Source: Natronorubrum texcoconense (GTDB lineage Archaea > Halobacteriota > Halobacteria > Halobacteriales > Natrialbaceae). Taken from it: a stretch of 64,000 nt of DNA. The stretch covers positions 248,001 through 312,000 of the forward strand of contig NZ_FNFE01000004.1 in NCBI RefSeq assembly GCF_900100335.1, read 5' to 3'. Numbering within the stretch: the first letter of the stretch is position 1; every line of letters starts with the position of its first letter. Positions 45,297-54,634 of the stretch are shown here, piece after piece. The position numbers and the translations under genes are program-made. Under the pieces are notes generated by a model, which saw only the letters and a program-made list of their open reading frames with translations, was not told the origin of the DNA and did not search any database.

Positions 45297-45491
45297 ATGG
45301 CAAACGGTAACGTTGATTTCTTCAACGACACAGGCGGCTACGGTTTCATTTCGACGGACGACGCGGACGATGACGTTTTCTTCCACATGGAGGACGTTGG
45401 CGGTCCGGACCTCGAGGAAGGCACCGAAATCGAATTCGACATCGAACAGGCCCCCAAGGGTCCCCGCGCGACGAACGTCGTCCGCAACTAA
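45297..45491 (+). CDS. cspA: Cold-shock domain protein
   Basis: 64 residues, one complete CSD barrel. RNP motifs: GGYGFIST (RNP1-like, KGFGFI variant) and DVFFHM (RNP2, VFVHF variant). ATG 45297 chosen over GTG 45288. It binds single-stranded nucleic acid and acts as an RNA chaperone. Alone in its unit; a ggttatcc element about 30 nt upstream could be its TATA box. Confidence 0.95.
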   Translation: MANGNVDFFNDTGGYGFISTDDADDDVFFHMEDVGGPDLEEGTEIEFDIEQAPKGPRATNVVRN

Positions 45492-45506
45492 TTTCTGACT
45501 TCACCG

Positions 45507-45520
45507 TCGCCTGACGGCGA
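45507..45520 (+). terminator. Small hairpin after cspA
   Basis: Arms tcgcc/ggcga with loop tgac, 16 nt after the stop codon. No T run follows, so a role as terminator is uncertain. Confidence 0.25.
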
Positions 45521-45755
45521 TGTTGAACGACGATTTCACGTTTCGCACAGTTAGAGTAACAACTGCAACGGTTTAGACACTGATCACCGCCCCGTCTGGC
45601 GCTCAGGTGTGCACTGACTTGCAGTGGCTACGATACGTCTCGAGCCAGCGCTGACGGGTTGGGTACGCTCTGTCAACGGACGGTGCTTTCCGGCTCGAAT
45701 CACCACCCGTCCCGCGACCGGTATTCCTTTTTGGACACTCTCCCGTTACAATCGT

Positions 45756-46196
45756 ATGGACAACCACGTTCTCGTCCCCGTGGACGGCTCGAGACCCGCG
45801 CGGTCGGCCCTCGAGTACGCACTCGAGCAGTTCCCAGACGCCCGGCTGACGCTACTGTACGTCGTCGACCCCATGATCGACTACAGCCGCCGACAATCGT
45901 TCCCGGGCTACACGGCCGACGACGAACACGGCACCGAACGGCAGAAGGGAGAGGCCGTCCTCGAGTCGCTCCGCGAAACGGTGCCGGACGACAGGACCGT
46001 CGAAACGGCACTCGAGGTCGGTCGACCGGCGAGAGTGATCGTCGGCTACGCCGACGACCGCGGGTTCGACGGCATCGTTCTCGGCAGCCACGGTCGTGCA
46101 GGGTCCGCGCGATATCTGCTGGGGAGCGTGGCGGAGCAGGTCGTCCGGCGGGCGGGCGTTCCGGTAACGGTCGTACGCGGCTCGAACACCGAGTAG
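45756..46196 (+). CDS. Universal stress protein (UspA family)
   Basis: 146 residues from ATG 45756, single Usp domain. VLVPVDGSRPARSALEYAL (first strand and helix) and the ATP-binding G-x2-G-x9-G(S/T) pattern in GSHGRAGSARYLLGSVAE are complete, so it should be an ATP-binding UspA. Function in salt or starvation stress is by family. The convergent neighbour ends 9 bp away. Confidence 0.94.
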   Translation: MDNHVLVPVDGSRPARSALEYALEQFPDARLTLLYVVDPMIDYSRRQSFPGYTADDEHGTERQKGEAVLESLRETVPDDRTVETALEVGRPARVIVGYADDRGFDGIVLGSHGRAGSARYLLGSVAEQVVRRAGVPVTVVRGSNTE

Positions 46197-46204
46197 AACG
46201 CGTC

Positions 46205-46807
46205 TCAGCGTGACTTCGCTACGGATTTGCGATCTCGTCGGCCGTCCACCAGGTGGCCCGGAAGCAACTTGAGGTAGAGGAACGGAACGAACCACTCGAG
46301 ACCGTTCGGAACCGCGACGACGTACAGCGCGACCAGCAGTCCCACGGAGAAGACGCCCATCGCGACCGGCCGCTCGAGGTCGTCGGGTGTGGCGAGGATC
46401 ACCGCAGCACCGCAGACGAGGAATCCGTAGATGACGGCCGCGTCCGCCCACGTCAGTCCGACGAACAGCCAGGCGAGGACGAACGGGTGGAGGTGGCCGG
46501 CGACGAACCGAAGGTGGTCCCGGCGCGTCTGTGCGGGGCGGTGCCACCACCGGGTTCCGGAAACCGTCGTATTCGCGACGATCCCGCCCGCGATGTCGAA
46601 GGCCACGAGGACGACGACGCCCCGCTGGAGCGGGGTCCAGTCCGGTTGCGCGATAGTGGTGTACAGGAGCAGGCCCGTACAGAACACGACGCTGTATCCC
46701 AGTATCAATCCGTTCTCGGCTCGGGTCGACTCCGGTCCGACGAGCCGATCCCACAGTCCGCGGGCTCCGGTTCTGGGTGCGTGAGCGACGCCGTCCTCGC
46801 GTTCCAT
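46205..46807 (-). CDS. Integral membrane protein, unknown
   Basis: 200 residues from ATG 46807; the longer frame to 47059 overlaps the CrcB gene and is rejected. Five or six hydrophobic helices (starting ENGLILGYSVVFCTGLLLY). Conserved-looking segments are DIAGGIVANTTVSGTRWWH and the HLHPFVLAWLF helix, with paired His/Arg that may bind a ligand or cofactor. I do not recognise a named family. Lies downstream of the two CrcB genes on the same strand, with 76 bp between. Confidence 0.75.
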   Translation of the reverse strand: MEREDGVAHAPRTGARGLWDRLVGPESTRAENGLILGYSVVFCTGLLLYTTIAQPDWTPLQRGVVVLVAFDIAGGIVANTTVSGTRWWHRPAQTRRDHLRFVAGHLHPFVLAWLFVGLTWADAAVIYGFLVCGAAVILATPDDLERPVAMGVFSVGLLVALYVVAVPNGLEWFVPFLYLKLLPGHLVDGRRDRKSVAKSR

Positions 46808-46883
46808 ACCGAACGGAAGGTGACGAACGCTGATGAACAAACGGGCCGCTTCGAGGTGGCGGGAGGCGGCTGACTCGAGTTGG

Positions 46884-47279
46884 CTACAGGGAACCGACCG
46901 AAACGAGCCCCCACGCGAGTCCGATCGCCAGAAGCGAGAGCGCGAGGTTCCCCCCGGCGTTGACGACGGCGAGCAGTCGGTCGCCCCGTTCGTACAGTTG
47001 GACGGTCTCGACGGAGAACGAAGAGAACGTCGTGAACGCGCCGCAGATTCCGATTCCAACCAGCTGAATCGCTGACTCGCCCGCGCCGGCGAACATCGCG
47101 AGTCCGAAGACGAAACTGCCGAGCACGTTTACCGCGAGCGTCGGCCACGGGAACCGATCGCTCGAGAACTGCAGATACACCCAGTGGCGCAGCACGGCAC
47201 CGATCGCGCCGCCAGTGCCGACGATGTGGGCGGGTTCGGGATCGAAGGTGACGAACCCGGGAACTGCGCTCCCGATCAC
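46884..47279 (-). CDS. crcB: Fluoride channel subunit CrcB/FluC (second)
   Basis: 131 residues, four membrane helices. FluC motifs: GGAIGAVLRHWV (helix 1), NVLGSFVFG (helix 2) and the phenylalanine/serine track in CGAFTTFSSFSVE (helix 3 with the Na+ site). Overlaps the upstream crcB by 4 nt (ATGA). Fluc channels are dual-topology dimers; two separate genes suggest a fixed-orientation heterodimer that exports F-. Confidence 0.92.
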   Translation of the reverse strand: MIGSAVPGFVTFDPEPAHIVGTGGAIGAVLRHWVYLQFSSDRFPWPTLAVNVLGSFVFGLAMFAGAGESAIQLVGIGICGAFTTFSSFSVETVQLYERGDRLLAVVNAGGNLALSLLAIGLAWGLVSVGSL

Positions 47280-47689
47280 GCCGCCTCACCTCCCGCGGCG
47301 GGAGTGGCGTCGTCGTCACGAAGCCGGCGTGCGAGTTCCCGACTCGCGAGGACGGCGGTGAAGCCGAGCCCGTAGTTGCCGGCGACGATGGCGACGAGCA
47401 GGAGGGGGTCGGCCGCGAGCGCCGACTGGATCGCGAACGTGCTGTAGGTCGTCAGCGACGAGAGGAAGCCGGTCGTGAAGACGGTTCGGGACCGCTTGGC
47501 GACGAGTCCCGCGTACTGGGCCTCGTAGACCAGAAACCCGAGCGCGAAACAGCCCAGGACGTTGACCAGCAACACGGCCTGCACGTCCGAGAACAGGCCG
47601 AGTGCGAAGTACCGGAGGTTCGAACCGGCGAAGCCGCCGATACCGATCAGTGCGAGCGTCTCGAGTCGGACGATGGGGTGGGCTGCCAT
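47276..47689 (-). CDS. crcB: Fluoride channel subunit CrcB/FluC (first)
   Basis: 137 residues with GGFAGSNLRYFA, NVLGCFALG and GFLSSLTTYSTFAIQS. The fluoride-track residues (Asn in the second helix, Thr-Thr-Tyr-Ser-Thr-Phe in the third) are intact. Positive charges near the ends differ from the partner, consistent with opposite orientation in a heterodimer. First gene of the pair. Confidence 0.92.
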   Translation of the reverse strand: MAAHPIVRLETLALIGIGGFAGSNLRYFALGLFSDVQAVLLVNVLGCFALGFLVYEAQYAGLVAKRSRTVFTTGFLSSLTTYSTFAIQSALAADPLLLVAIVAGNYGLGFTAVLASRELARRLRDDDATPAAGGEAA

Positions 47690-48014
47690 GGCTGAAGCGT
47701 TGACAGGGACCGTCAGCCGCCCTCGCGGTCGGACGCGACCGTCGGCGAATCGACGTCGGTCGCGGCGACTGCGAGCGTTCGGCAGTTGGGTCGGGCGGGC
47801 CCCATCGCCCGGATACGCCGGTGTTCTCGCAGGATCGGCTTGAGGATTGCGGAACGTCGACCCGCATCGGCCCGCCGCTGTGGCACCACTCCACGAGACG
47901 ATCGCAAAACCGCGGTCGACTCGAGGCGCCTCGAGCGCATCCTCCGTGCAATACGGTCACAGCGTCGACCGCAGAAGGAAAAGACACAAGTTTAGACTCC
48001 CTCTAATCCCTGCA
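47690..48014. other. 325-bp gap between crcB pair and CDF gene
   Basis: Divergent control region; nothing resembling a crcB (fluoride) riboswitch was recognised, and open frames have shadow character. An element agtttaga (about 47989-47996) 19-26 nt before the CDF start may be its TATA box. Confidence 0.4.
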
Positions 48015-48920
48015 ATGACCGACGCCGAGGCGGATCGACGCGGGTTCACGCGGGCCTCGTGGGCGAACGTCCTCGGCAACGCGGCGAAGATCATCGTCGA
48101 GGGGGCGGCGGGGCTGGCGTTCGGCAGCGTCGCGCTGGTCGCCGACGCGGCCCACTCGGTCGCGGATCTGGTCGCGAGCGTCGTCGTGCTAATCTGGGGT
48201 CGGAGTTCGTACGACGAACCCGACGACACACACCCGCACGGACACGACCGAATCGAACCGCTGACCGCGCTGTTCGTCGGCGCGATCATCGCCGTGCTCG
48301 GACTGTTGTTGCTCTCCGAGTCCATCCAGGGACTGCTCGAGCAGGACCCGCCGGACGCGAACCTGCTGTTGCTCGCCGCGCTGGCCTTTGCGATCGTCGA
48401 CATGTATCTCGTCTACTGGTACACGACGCGGGTCAACGAGGAGCTCGATTCGACCGCGCTCAAGGCGCTCGCGACGGACTGTCTGAACGACATCTACACC
48501 ACGTTCGCGGCCGTCGTCGGTGTCCTCGGCGTCCTCCTCGGATTTCCGCTGCTCGATCCCATCGCCGGCGGTCTCGTCAGTCTGCTGGTCGTCTACCAGG
48601 GCGTCGAGATCGGCCGCGAGAACGTCGACTATCTCATCGGGGCCGCACCGGACCCCGAAAAGCGCGCGGAGATCACCGAGCGCCTGCGCAGTCACCCCGA
48701 GGTTCGGGGCGTTCACGATCTGACCGTCTTCTACGACGGCACCGTCCTCGAGGTCGAAGTTCACGTCGAGGTCGACGGCGACATGCCGTTCCGGCAGGCT
48801 CACGACATCGAGTCGGAGCTGGTGGCCCGACTGCGCGGTCTCGAAGACGTCGGCGACGCGCACGTCCACCTCGATCCGTCGGGGATCGGCGAGTGGAAGG
48901 ATCGCCTGGAGGAGCGATAG
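48015..48920 (+). CDS. Cation diffusion facilitator (CDF) metal transporter
   Basis: 301 residues from ATG 48015 (longer frame rejected). Six membrane helices, then a C-terminal cytosolic domain (about 210-301) with the ferredoxin-like CDF fold (DLTVFYDGTVLEVEVHVEVD). Metal-site signature VADAAHSVAD in helix 2 and ATDCLND in helix 5. A His-containing loop HPHGHDR follows helix 2. Exports Zn2+, Fe2+, Mn2+ or similar; the ion cannot be told from the sequence. Confidence 0.93.
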   Translation: MTDAEADRRGFTRASWANVLGNAAKIIVEGAAGLAFGSVALVADAAHSVADLVASVVVLIWGRSSYDEPDDTHPHGHDRIEPLTALFVGAIIAVLGLLLLSESIQGLLEQDPPDANLLLLAALAFAIVDMYLVYWYTTRVNEELDSTALKALATDCLNDIYTTFAAVVGVLGVLLGFPLLDPIAGGLVSLLVVYQGVEIGRENVDYLIGAAPDPEKRAEITERLRSHPEVRGVHDLTVFYDGTVLEVEVHVEVDGDMPFRQAHDIESELVARLRGLEDVGDAHVHLDPSGIGEWKDRLEER

Positions 48921-49026
48921 CGAACCGTTGTCGGACGGTTCTGGCCTCGCTGATGGGCGTTCGACGGCTCGTCGACGGGAGACGAGCGGCAGCCGGCCCG
49001 CAGGCGGCATCTCGCGTCCCTCCAGT

Positions 49027-50262
49027 TCAGGGTAGCCCCGCGTCCCCGTCGTCCGATTGTGATCCCGTTCGCGAGATCGGCTCGCTCTCCGCGCTTCCCG
49101 TCGTTTCCGTCCCGTGGGCTGTGTCCGTCTTTGGGTCACGCGTCGGTTCGCCATCGTCGTCTGTAGCGTCCGCTCGAGCCAGCGTGATCGAGAACACGCT
49201 GCCCTGTGGCCCGGTCTCCGTCAGTTCGACCGAGCCCCCATACCTGTGTACCAGAATGTAGACGAGATACAGCCCCAGCCCGTGGTTTCTCGACTTCCGA
49301 TCGAACAGCGTCTCGCGCGTTTCTGCCGAAATACCCGGCCCGTTGTCCGCGATGCGGACGGTCACTGTTTCGGCTTGCGTCTCTACCGTGACCGCGATCC
49401 GCGGGTGCTCGCTGTCGTTGTGTTCGACGGCGTTCTCGAGTACGTTCGCGAAGACCCATCTAAGGCCCTCGTTTCCCGACACGAACACGGCGTCGGGGAC
49501 GTCGGCGTCGATCTCCAGTTCGTCGATCCGGTCGTCGAGAGCCGTCACTTCGGCGTCCAGCAGGTCGCCGAGATCGACGCGCTCGGTCGCGTCCGACTCC
49601 CGACTCGCGTTCAGCATCGCCCGGACGTCGTCGATCACGTCGGTGAGCGCGTCGCTCTTGCGGTCGATCGTCTCGAGGTGGGTTCGCGACCGATCGTCGG
49701 CGTCCTCGAGGAGCAACGAGGCGTGACCGTTGATGATCTGGGCGCTGTTCAACACCTCGTGTCGCAGGAGATCGTTCAGGTAGGTGAGCACCTCTCGTTC
49801 CTCCGCGAGTCGCTCGGCGCGAACGGTGGCCGCGGTCGCCTCGACCTCGCGCTGGATCGCCCGGGCTTCGACGTAGCCGACGGTGAGTCCGGCGACGGCG
49901 CCCACGTTCAGCGAGAACTGCGCCCAAGAGATGTTACCGGAGGTCGTGTGCCAGGGAAAGAAGATCATGATAAGAGCGTTGACCGCCAGAAAGCCGACTC
50001 CGCAGCCGAAACACCACTGGGCGATACGACGGTGTCGGTCGACGCCGATCGTGCTCCGCTCGAGTCGGTAGCCGCCCCAGACCAGTCCGAGTGCGGGAAC
50101 GGCGACCGTCACGAAGCCGAGTGCGATAGCCGTCGGGTCGAGTTCCGACGCGAACCAAAGGCTCCAGCCGAAAAAGAAGGCGAACGAGAGCGCGCCGAGG
50201 CCGCCGACGAGCCACGGAACTGTCGCGTCGGTCGGTCGCCGAACGGCGGCGCCGTCGCTCAT
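49027..50262 (-). CDS. Membrane sensor histidine kinase
   Basis: 411 residues. Four hydrophobic helices in residues 15-132 (no extracellular domain), a short coiled coil, then the H-box DLLRHEVLNSAQI with phospho-acceptor His168. HATPase: N-box NVLENAVEHN, G1 ADNGPGIS, G2 GLGLYLVYI. The acidic C-terminal about 50 residues are disordered. The 7TM-like sensory membrane module resembles haloarchaeal kinases with few helices; the signal is unknown. No response regulator adjacent. Confidence 0.92.
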   Translation of the reverse strand: MSDGAAVRRPTDATVPWLVGGLGALSFAFFFGWSLWFASELDPTAIALGFVTVAVPALGLVWGGYRLERSTIGVDRHRRIAQWCFGCGVGFLAVNALIMIFFPWHTTSGNISWAQFSLNVGAVAGLTVGYVEARAIQREVEATAATVRAERLAEEREVLTYLNDLLRHEVLNSAQIINGHASLLLEDADDRSRTHLETIDRKSDALTDVIDDVRAMLNASRESDATERVDLGDLLDAEVTALDDRIDELEIDADVPDAVFVSGNEGLRWVFANVLENAVEHNDSEHPRIAVTVETQAETVTVRIADNGPGISAETRETLFDRKSRNHGLGLYLVYILVHRYGGSVELTETGPQGSVFSITLARADATDDDGEPTRDPKTDTAHGTETTGSAESEPISRTGSQSDDGDAGLP

Positions 50263-50419
50263 GGCAGTCTCGTCGATGCTGGTGCGGTGTGCTCCCCCAT
50301 ACAGGGTAGCAACGGCTTCCCGTGGTAAAGGGTGTAACGGCCACGGTCGACGCCGGGCCTCGCAGTCGTCCGGTCGCCGCGATGCTAGCTTTTTTCCCGC
50401 ACGGCGACAGGCTACCGGT

Positions 50420-51346
50420 ATGGGACCGGATATCGGCGACGTTCACGAGGTGACGGCCGGCGACTGTACGGACTGTTACTACATCGACACCGGCATGTAC
50501 GACACGCCGGAGTACGGCGCGGCCTTCATCATCGACGACGAGCGACCCGCAATCGTCGAGACGGGACTCGGCACCAACCACGAGTTCCTCCTCGAGGCGC
50601 TCGACGACCTCGGGATCGACCGATCGGACCTCGAAGTGATCGCGGTGACCCACATTCACCTCGATCACGCCGGCGGAGCGGGCTTTCTCGCCGAGGCCTG
50701 CCCGAACGCGGACGTCTACGTCCCGGCGGCCGGTGCGGGACTGCTCATCGATCCCGAGCGCCTCGTCGCCGGGACGAAAGCCGCCGTCGGCGAGCAGTGG
50801 GAGTACTACGTCGAGCCGCGGCCGCTCGACGAGGAACGCGTCGTCGAGATCGAAGACGGCGACGTCGTCGACCTCGGCGACCACGAACTGCGCGTCCACG
50901 CGGCGCCGGGCCACGCGTTCCACCAGGTCGTTTTCGAAGATCCCGCGAACGACGCCGTCTTCACCGGCGACGCGGCGGGGATCTGGGTGCCGAGTACCGA
51001 GGAGATTCGGGAGACGTCGCCGCCGTCGGACTTCCACCTCGAGCAGTGTCTCGAGGACTGCGAAACGCTGAAATCGATCGACCCGGACGTGTTGCTCTAC
51101 ACGCACTTCGGCCCGCGGGAGGTCGGCGACGACCTCGACCGCGCGCTCGAGGAGTACGAGACCGTCCTCAGTGAGTGGGTCGTTGCCGTCGAGACGAAGC
51201 GGGCGGAACTCGCGGACGACGACGCCGTGATCGAGCACTTCGCGACCTCGAGTGAGATGGTCGACGTCTGGGGCGAGGAGAAGGCTACCGCCGAGGCGGC
51301 GATGAACACGCGGGGCGTTCTGGGCTACCTCGACGGGCGCGACTGA
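50420..51346 (+). CDS. Metallo-beta-lactamase fold hydrolase
   Basis: 308 residues from ATG 50420. Zinc motif HIHLDH (THIHLDHAGG), later HAFHQV and FTGDAAG, and YTHFGPR complete the glyoxalase II-like dinuclear metal site. Cys-rich DCTDCYYIDTGMYD near the N-terminus. Members hydrolyse thioesters or lactones such as hydroxyacylglutathione analogues; the substrate here is unknown. Single gene. Confidence 0.9.
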   Translation: MGPDIGDVHEVTAGDCTDCYYIDTGMYDTPEYGAAFIIDDERPAIVETGLGTNHEFLLEALDDLGIDRSDLEVIAVTHIHLDHAGGAGFLAEACPNADVYVPAAGAGLLIDPERLVAGTKAAVGEQWEYYVEPRPLDEERVVEIEDGDVVDLGDHELRVHAAPGHAFHQVVFEDPANDAVFTGDAAGIWVPSTEEIRETSPPSDFHLEQCLEDCETLKSIDPDVLLYTHFGPREVGDDLDRALEEYETVLSEWVVAVETKRAELADDDAVIEHFATSSEMVDVWGEEKATAEAAMNTRGVLGYLDGRD

Positions 51347-51709
51347 TCGTCGGCAATGGCTCGGTCGCCGAATAGCGGGTGAATCGCGGCTCCGCCGGTC
51401 GCCGAGCGCGGTTCTGCCGGCCACCGAGCGCGGCCGGACCGCACCGCTGCCGATCGAACTGTACGAACGTTCGCTTCGTTCCGTATCTCCGATGGATGTC
51501 CACGTTCGGTGCCGCTTCCCGACGCAATTGTGTCGGTTGTTACCATAAACCTCCGAACAGTGGGGAAACGGCTCGGTTATTTTCGCCATAATGGCCGATT
51601 TCGGGCGAGACAGATCCGTTGAGTCGTCCTACGGAACGTAAATAAACGCAACTACAGATGAGTTCCGTTTCATCACGTTTTATCGCACGGGAGGTACTGT
51701 CACACGCAT
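51347..51709. other. 363-bp gap upstream of acyl-CoA synthetase
   Basis: No gene supported. It contains two imperfect copies of a gccgg-n2-gccgagcgcgg word around 51398-51435. A gttttatcgc element (about 51677-51686) 24-33 nt before the synthetase start is the likely TATA box. Confidence 0.45.
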
Positions 51710-53668
51710 ATGAACTGGCGGGATGCCGAACGAGAGTACGAGGACGAGGTAATCGGGGAGACGACGCTCGCGCGAATGTTCGAGGAGTCCGCCGAACGGA
51801 ACGCGAACCGTCCGGCGCAAAAATACAAGGGTGGGATCTACGACCGATCCCTAACCGACTCGGTGCTCCCGGCCGCGACGCCCGGCGAGTTCCGGACCAT
51901 CTCCTACACCGAGATGCGCGACGTCGTCCGCAAGCTCTCGGCGGGCTTTCACGACCTCGGCGTCGAGCAGGGGGACCGCGTGGGAATCTTCGCCGACACC
52001 CGGATGGAGTGGGCGCAGTCTGACTTCGCCCTGCTCGGTGCCGGGGCAGCCGTCACGACGGTCTACACGAGTTCCTCGCCGAATCAGGTCGAGTACCTGC
52101 TCGACGACCCCGGCGCGTCCGCCGTCGTCGTCGAGAACGAGGACCTGCTCGAGAACGTCCTCGAGGTCGAGGACGAACTCGACCTCGAGTTCATCGTCTC
52201 GATGGACGAACTCGAGGGGTATGACGACCGCGACGACGTCTACACGTTGGACGAGGTCTACGACCGCGGCGAGGAGACGTTCGACCTCGAGGCCTACCAG
52301 GAGCGCGTCGACGCGCCCGAGCTCGACGATCTGGCGAGTCTGATCTACACCAGCGGGACGACGGGCCAGCCGAAGGGCGTCCAGCTGACCCACTGGAACT
52401 TCCGGTCGAACGTGAACGCGGTGCGCAAGCGGTTCGCGCCGCGGCCGGACAAACCCGACGACGTGCCGGCGCTCGACGAAGACTCGCAAGCGGTCTCCTA
52501 CCTGCCGTTGGCGCACGTCTTCGAGCGGACGGCGGGTCACTTCGTCCTCTTCGCGACGGGCGCGTGCGTCGCTTACGCGGAGAGTTCGGAGACGCTGCAG
52601 GAGGACTTTAGTCTCGTCCAGCCGACGACGGCGACCAGCGTGCCACGAGTCTACGAGAAGATCTACGACGCGATTCGCGAGCAGGCCAGCGAGTCGTCGG
52701 TCAAAGAGCGGATCTTCGAGTGGGCGACGGACGTGGGCGTCGAGTACCAGCGGGCCGACTCGCCCGGGGCGATCCTGAACGCCAAGCGATCGCTCGCGGA
52801 CAAACTCGTCTTCTCGACGGTTCGGGAGGCGCTCGGGGGCGAGATCGAACTGCTGATCAGCGGCGGCGGCAGTCTCTCCCCGGAGCTTTGCCAGCTCTAC
52901 CACGCGATGGGACTGCCCATCTACGAGGGGTACGGCCTGACCGAGACCTCGCCGGTCGTCACGACGAACCCGCCGGAGGCGGTGAAGATCGGAACGATCG
53001 GCCCGGCGCTTCCGGGGATCGACCTGCAGATCGACGAGACCGTCGTCGATCAGGAGACGTTCGACGACGATCCCGGCGAGGTCGGCGAACTCCTCGTCAA
53101 GGGACCGAACGTCACGCAGGGCTACTGGAACAAGCCCGGCGCGACCGAGGGTGCGTTCACCGAGGACGAAGACGGCGAACGGTGGTTCCGCACCGGCGAC
53201 ATCGTCCATCTCCGCCCCGACGACTACATCGAGTTCCGCGACCGCGCGAAACAGATCATCGTCCTCTCGACGGGGAAAAACGTCGCGCCGGGCCCGCTCG
53301 AGGACGGCTTCGCGGCGAGCGAGATCATCGAGCAGGCGATGGTCGTCGGCGACGGCGAGAAGTTCATCGGCGCGTTGTTGGTGCCGAACACGGAGCACAT
53401 TCGTGAGTGGGCCGAAGAGGAAGGGATCGACCTGCCCGACGACCCCGAAGCGATGTGTGACGACGAGCGCGTCCGCGAATACGTCCAACAGGAGGTCGAT
53501 CGGGTCAACGCGGGCTTCGAGAAACACGAGACGATCAAGCAGTTCGAACTCGTGCCCCGGGAGTTCACCGAGGAGAACAAGATGCTGACGCCGTCGATGA
53601 AGAAGAAGCGTCGCGTGATCTTGGACGAGTTCGAGGACCGCGTCGATCGGATCTACGCTGACGACTAG
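51710..53668 (+). CDS. Long-chain fatty acyl-CoA synthetase (AMP-forming)
   Basis: 652 residues. ANL superfamily signatures: LIYTSGTTGQPKGVQLTH (A3 loop, residues about 207-224), YEGYGLTETSPVV (A5), WFRTGDIV (A7) and the hinge region with ARSRAKQI-like RDRAKQIIV and the A10 Lys region at the C-terminus. The enzyme activates fatty acids with ATP and CoA. The FadD15-like size and N-terminal region suit long-chain acids. A likely TATA lies about 30 nt upstream, so it is leaderless. Stands alone. Confidence 0.94.
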   Translation: MNWRDAEREYEDEVIGETTLARMFEESAERNANRPAQKYKGGIYDRSLTDSVLPAATPGEFRTISYTEMRDVVRKLSAGFHDLGVEQGDRVGIFADTRMEWAQSDFALLGAGAAVTTVYTSSSPNQVEYLLDDPGASAVVVENEDLLENVLEVEDELDLEFIVSMDELEGYDDRDDVYTLDEVYDRGEETFDLEAYQERVDAPELDDLASLIYTSGTTGQPKGVQLTHWNFRSNVNAVRKRFAPRPDKPDDVPALDEDSQAVSYLPLAHVFERTAGHFVLFATGACVAYAESSETLQEDFSLVQPTTATSVPRVYEKIYDAIREQASESSVKERIFEWATDVGVEYQRADSPGAILNAKRSLADKLVFSTVREALGGEIELLISGGGSLSPELCQLYHAMGLPIYEGYGLTETSPVVTTNPPEAVKIGTIGPALPGIDLQIDETVVDQETFDDDPGEVGELLVKGPNVTQGYWNKPGATEGAFTEDEDGERWFRTGDIVHLRPDDYIEFRDRAKQIIVLSTGKNVAPGPLEDGFAASEIIEQAMVVGDGEKFIGALLVPNTEHIREWAEEEGIDLPDDPEAMCDDERVREYVQQEVDRVNAGFEKHETIKQFELVPREFTEENKMLTPSMKKKRRVILDEFEDRVDRIYADD

Positions 53669-53758
53669 ACGGTCTCCGCGGACGCTTTCGGCTCCGTACT
53701 GACGTCGCGTTCACGTCCGATCACACCGTGACCGACGATGCGCTCGGACGATCGCTCG

Positions 53759-53908
53759 TCACCGGTGGTCCTGCCGCACGTCCCGACTCTCGCCGTCGAA
53801 AAACCGTTTCAACGCCACGGTCGTTCCGACGTAGGATGCGGCGACGACGCCGACGAGGAGCAGGATAGTGACGAATACTGAGACACTCAATAGTACTTGT
53901 ACGACCAT
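53759..53908 (-). CDS. 49-residue single-helix membrane microprotein
   Basis: MVVQVLLSVSVFVTILLLVG opens a single long hydrophobic helix, followed by a basic-acidic tail (KRFFDGESRDVRQDHR). Lies on the same strand 100 bp after the second MgtE pair. Halophilic codon use from residue 20 on supports coding, as does the clean helix. It parallels the 46-residue protein near the first MgtE pair, but sequences are not similar. Confidence 0.6.
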   Translation of the reverse strand: MVVQVLLSVSVFVTILLLVGVVAASYVGTTVALKRFFDGESRDVRQDHR

Positions 53909-54007
53909 AGTCCACGCTCACAGACTACTGTAAAAAACATGATGGTCGATCGACCCGTTCGTCGTGGCCGATCGACGAGTCGGATGTAAACGCCGCTCTC
54001 GTGCCGC

Positions 54008-54634
54008 TCAGAGCACGATCCAGACCACGGCGAAGAGGATCAACACGCCCGTGATGTCACAGACGTTCGTGACGACGGGGATCGTCGTGTCGTCGGGATC
54101 GTAGCCGAGTTTGTAGGAGCCGTACACCGACAGCGTGCTGACGACGACGACCCAGACGGCGAGCAACATCCCGCTGACGATCGTGACGAACAGGAGCGTG
54201 CCGAGGCCGAGGGTCCCGCCGAGGGCCCGTCCGATCCCCCACGAGGCGATGCCGAGCAGGACGAAGACGGTCGCCGCCAGCCCGAAGACGGCCCCGATGT
54301 TCGCCCGGATGTCGGGGTTGGCCGGCGAGAACTCGAGCGTCCCCAGGTGTAGCTGCGTCGAGAGCCGCGAGCACATGATCGAGCCCAAATTCCCCGCGGT
54401 GCCGATCATCACCGGCACAATGACGAGCAGCGACGGGTTCTCGAGCAACTGGTCTTCGAACGTCTCGAGGACGGTGCCCGAGACCATCTGCAGGATCGAG
54501 AGCGCGATCAGGAGGGGGACGAGCGTCGAGACGATGTTGCCGACGGTCCAGTCGGCCAGCAGGTCGTCCTCTAAGTCCTCCCCCTGCAGGAGGTCGCTGC
54601 CGACGCTCAACGGGTCCCTGTCGCTGCCGCTCAC
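54008..54634 (-). CDS. mgtE: MgtE-type cation transporter half, locus 2 (second)
   Basis: 208 residues, five helices, one MgtE membrane domain. VPVMIGTAGNLGSIMCSRLS and GYDPDDTTIPVVTNVCDITG match the same positions in the locus 1 protein at 42640. Starts 4 nt inside the upstream gene (ATGA overlap). No regulatory domain. An acidic N-terminal about 25 residues precede the first helix. Confidence 0.88.
   Translation of the reverse strand: MSGSDRDPLSVGSDLLQGEDLEDDLLADWTVGNIVSTLVPLLIALSILQMVSGTVLETFEDQLLENPSLLVIVPVMIGTAGNLGSIMCSRLSTQLHLGTLEFSPANPDIRANIGAVFGLAATVFVLLGIASWGIGRALGGTLGLGTLLFVTIVSGMLLAVWVVVVSTLSVYGSYKLGYDPDDTTIPVVTNVCDITGVLILFAVVWIVL

Noticed and set aside
47690-47850. Fluoride (crcB-type) riboswitch upstream of the crcB pair
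   Set aside because: The sequence upstream of the first crcB shows none of the conserved riboswitch core, and the first gene seems to have a short leader.
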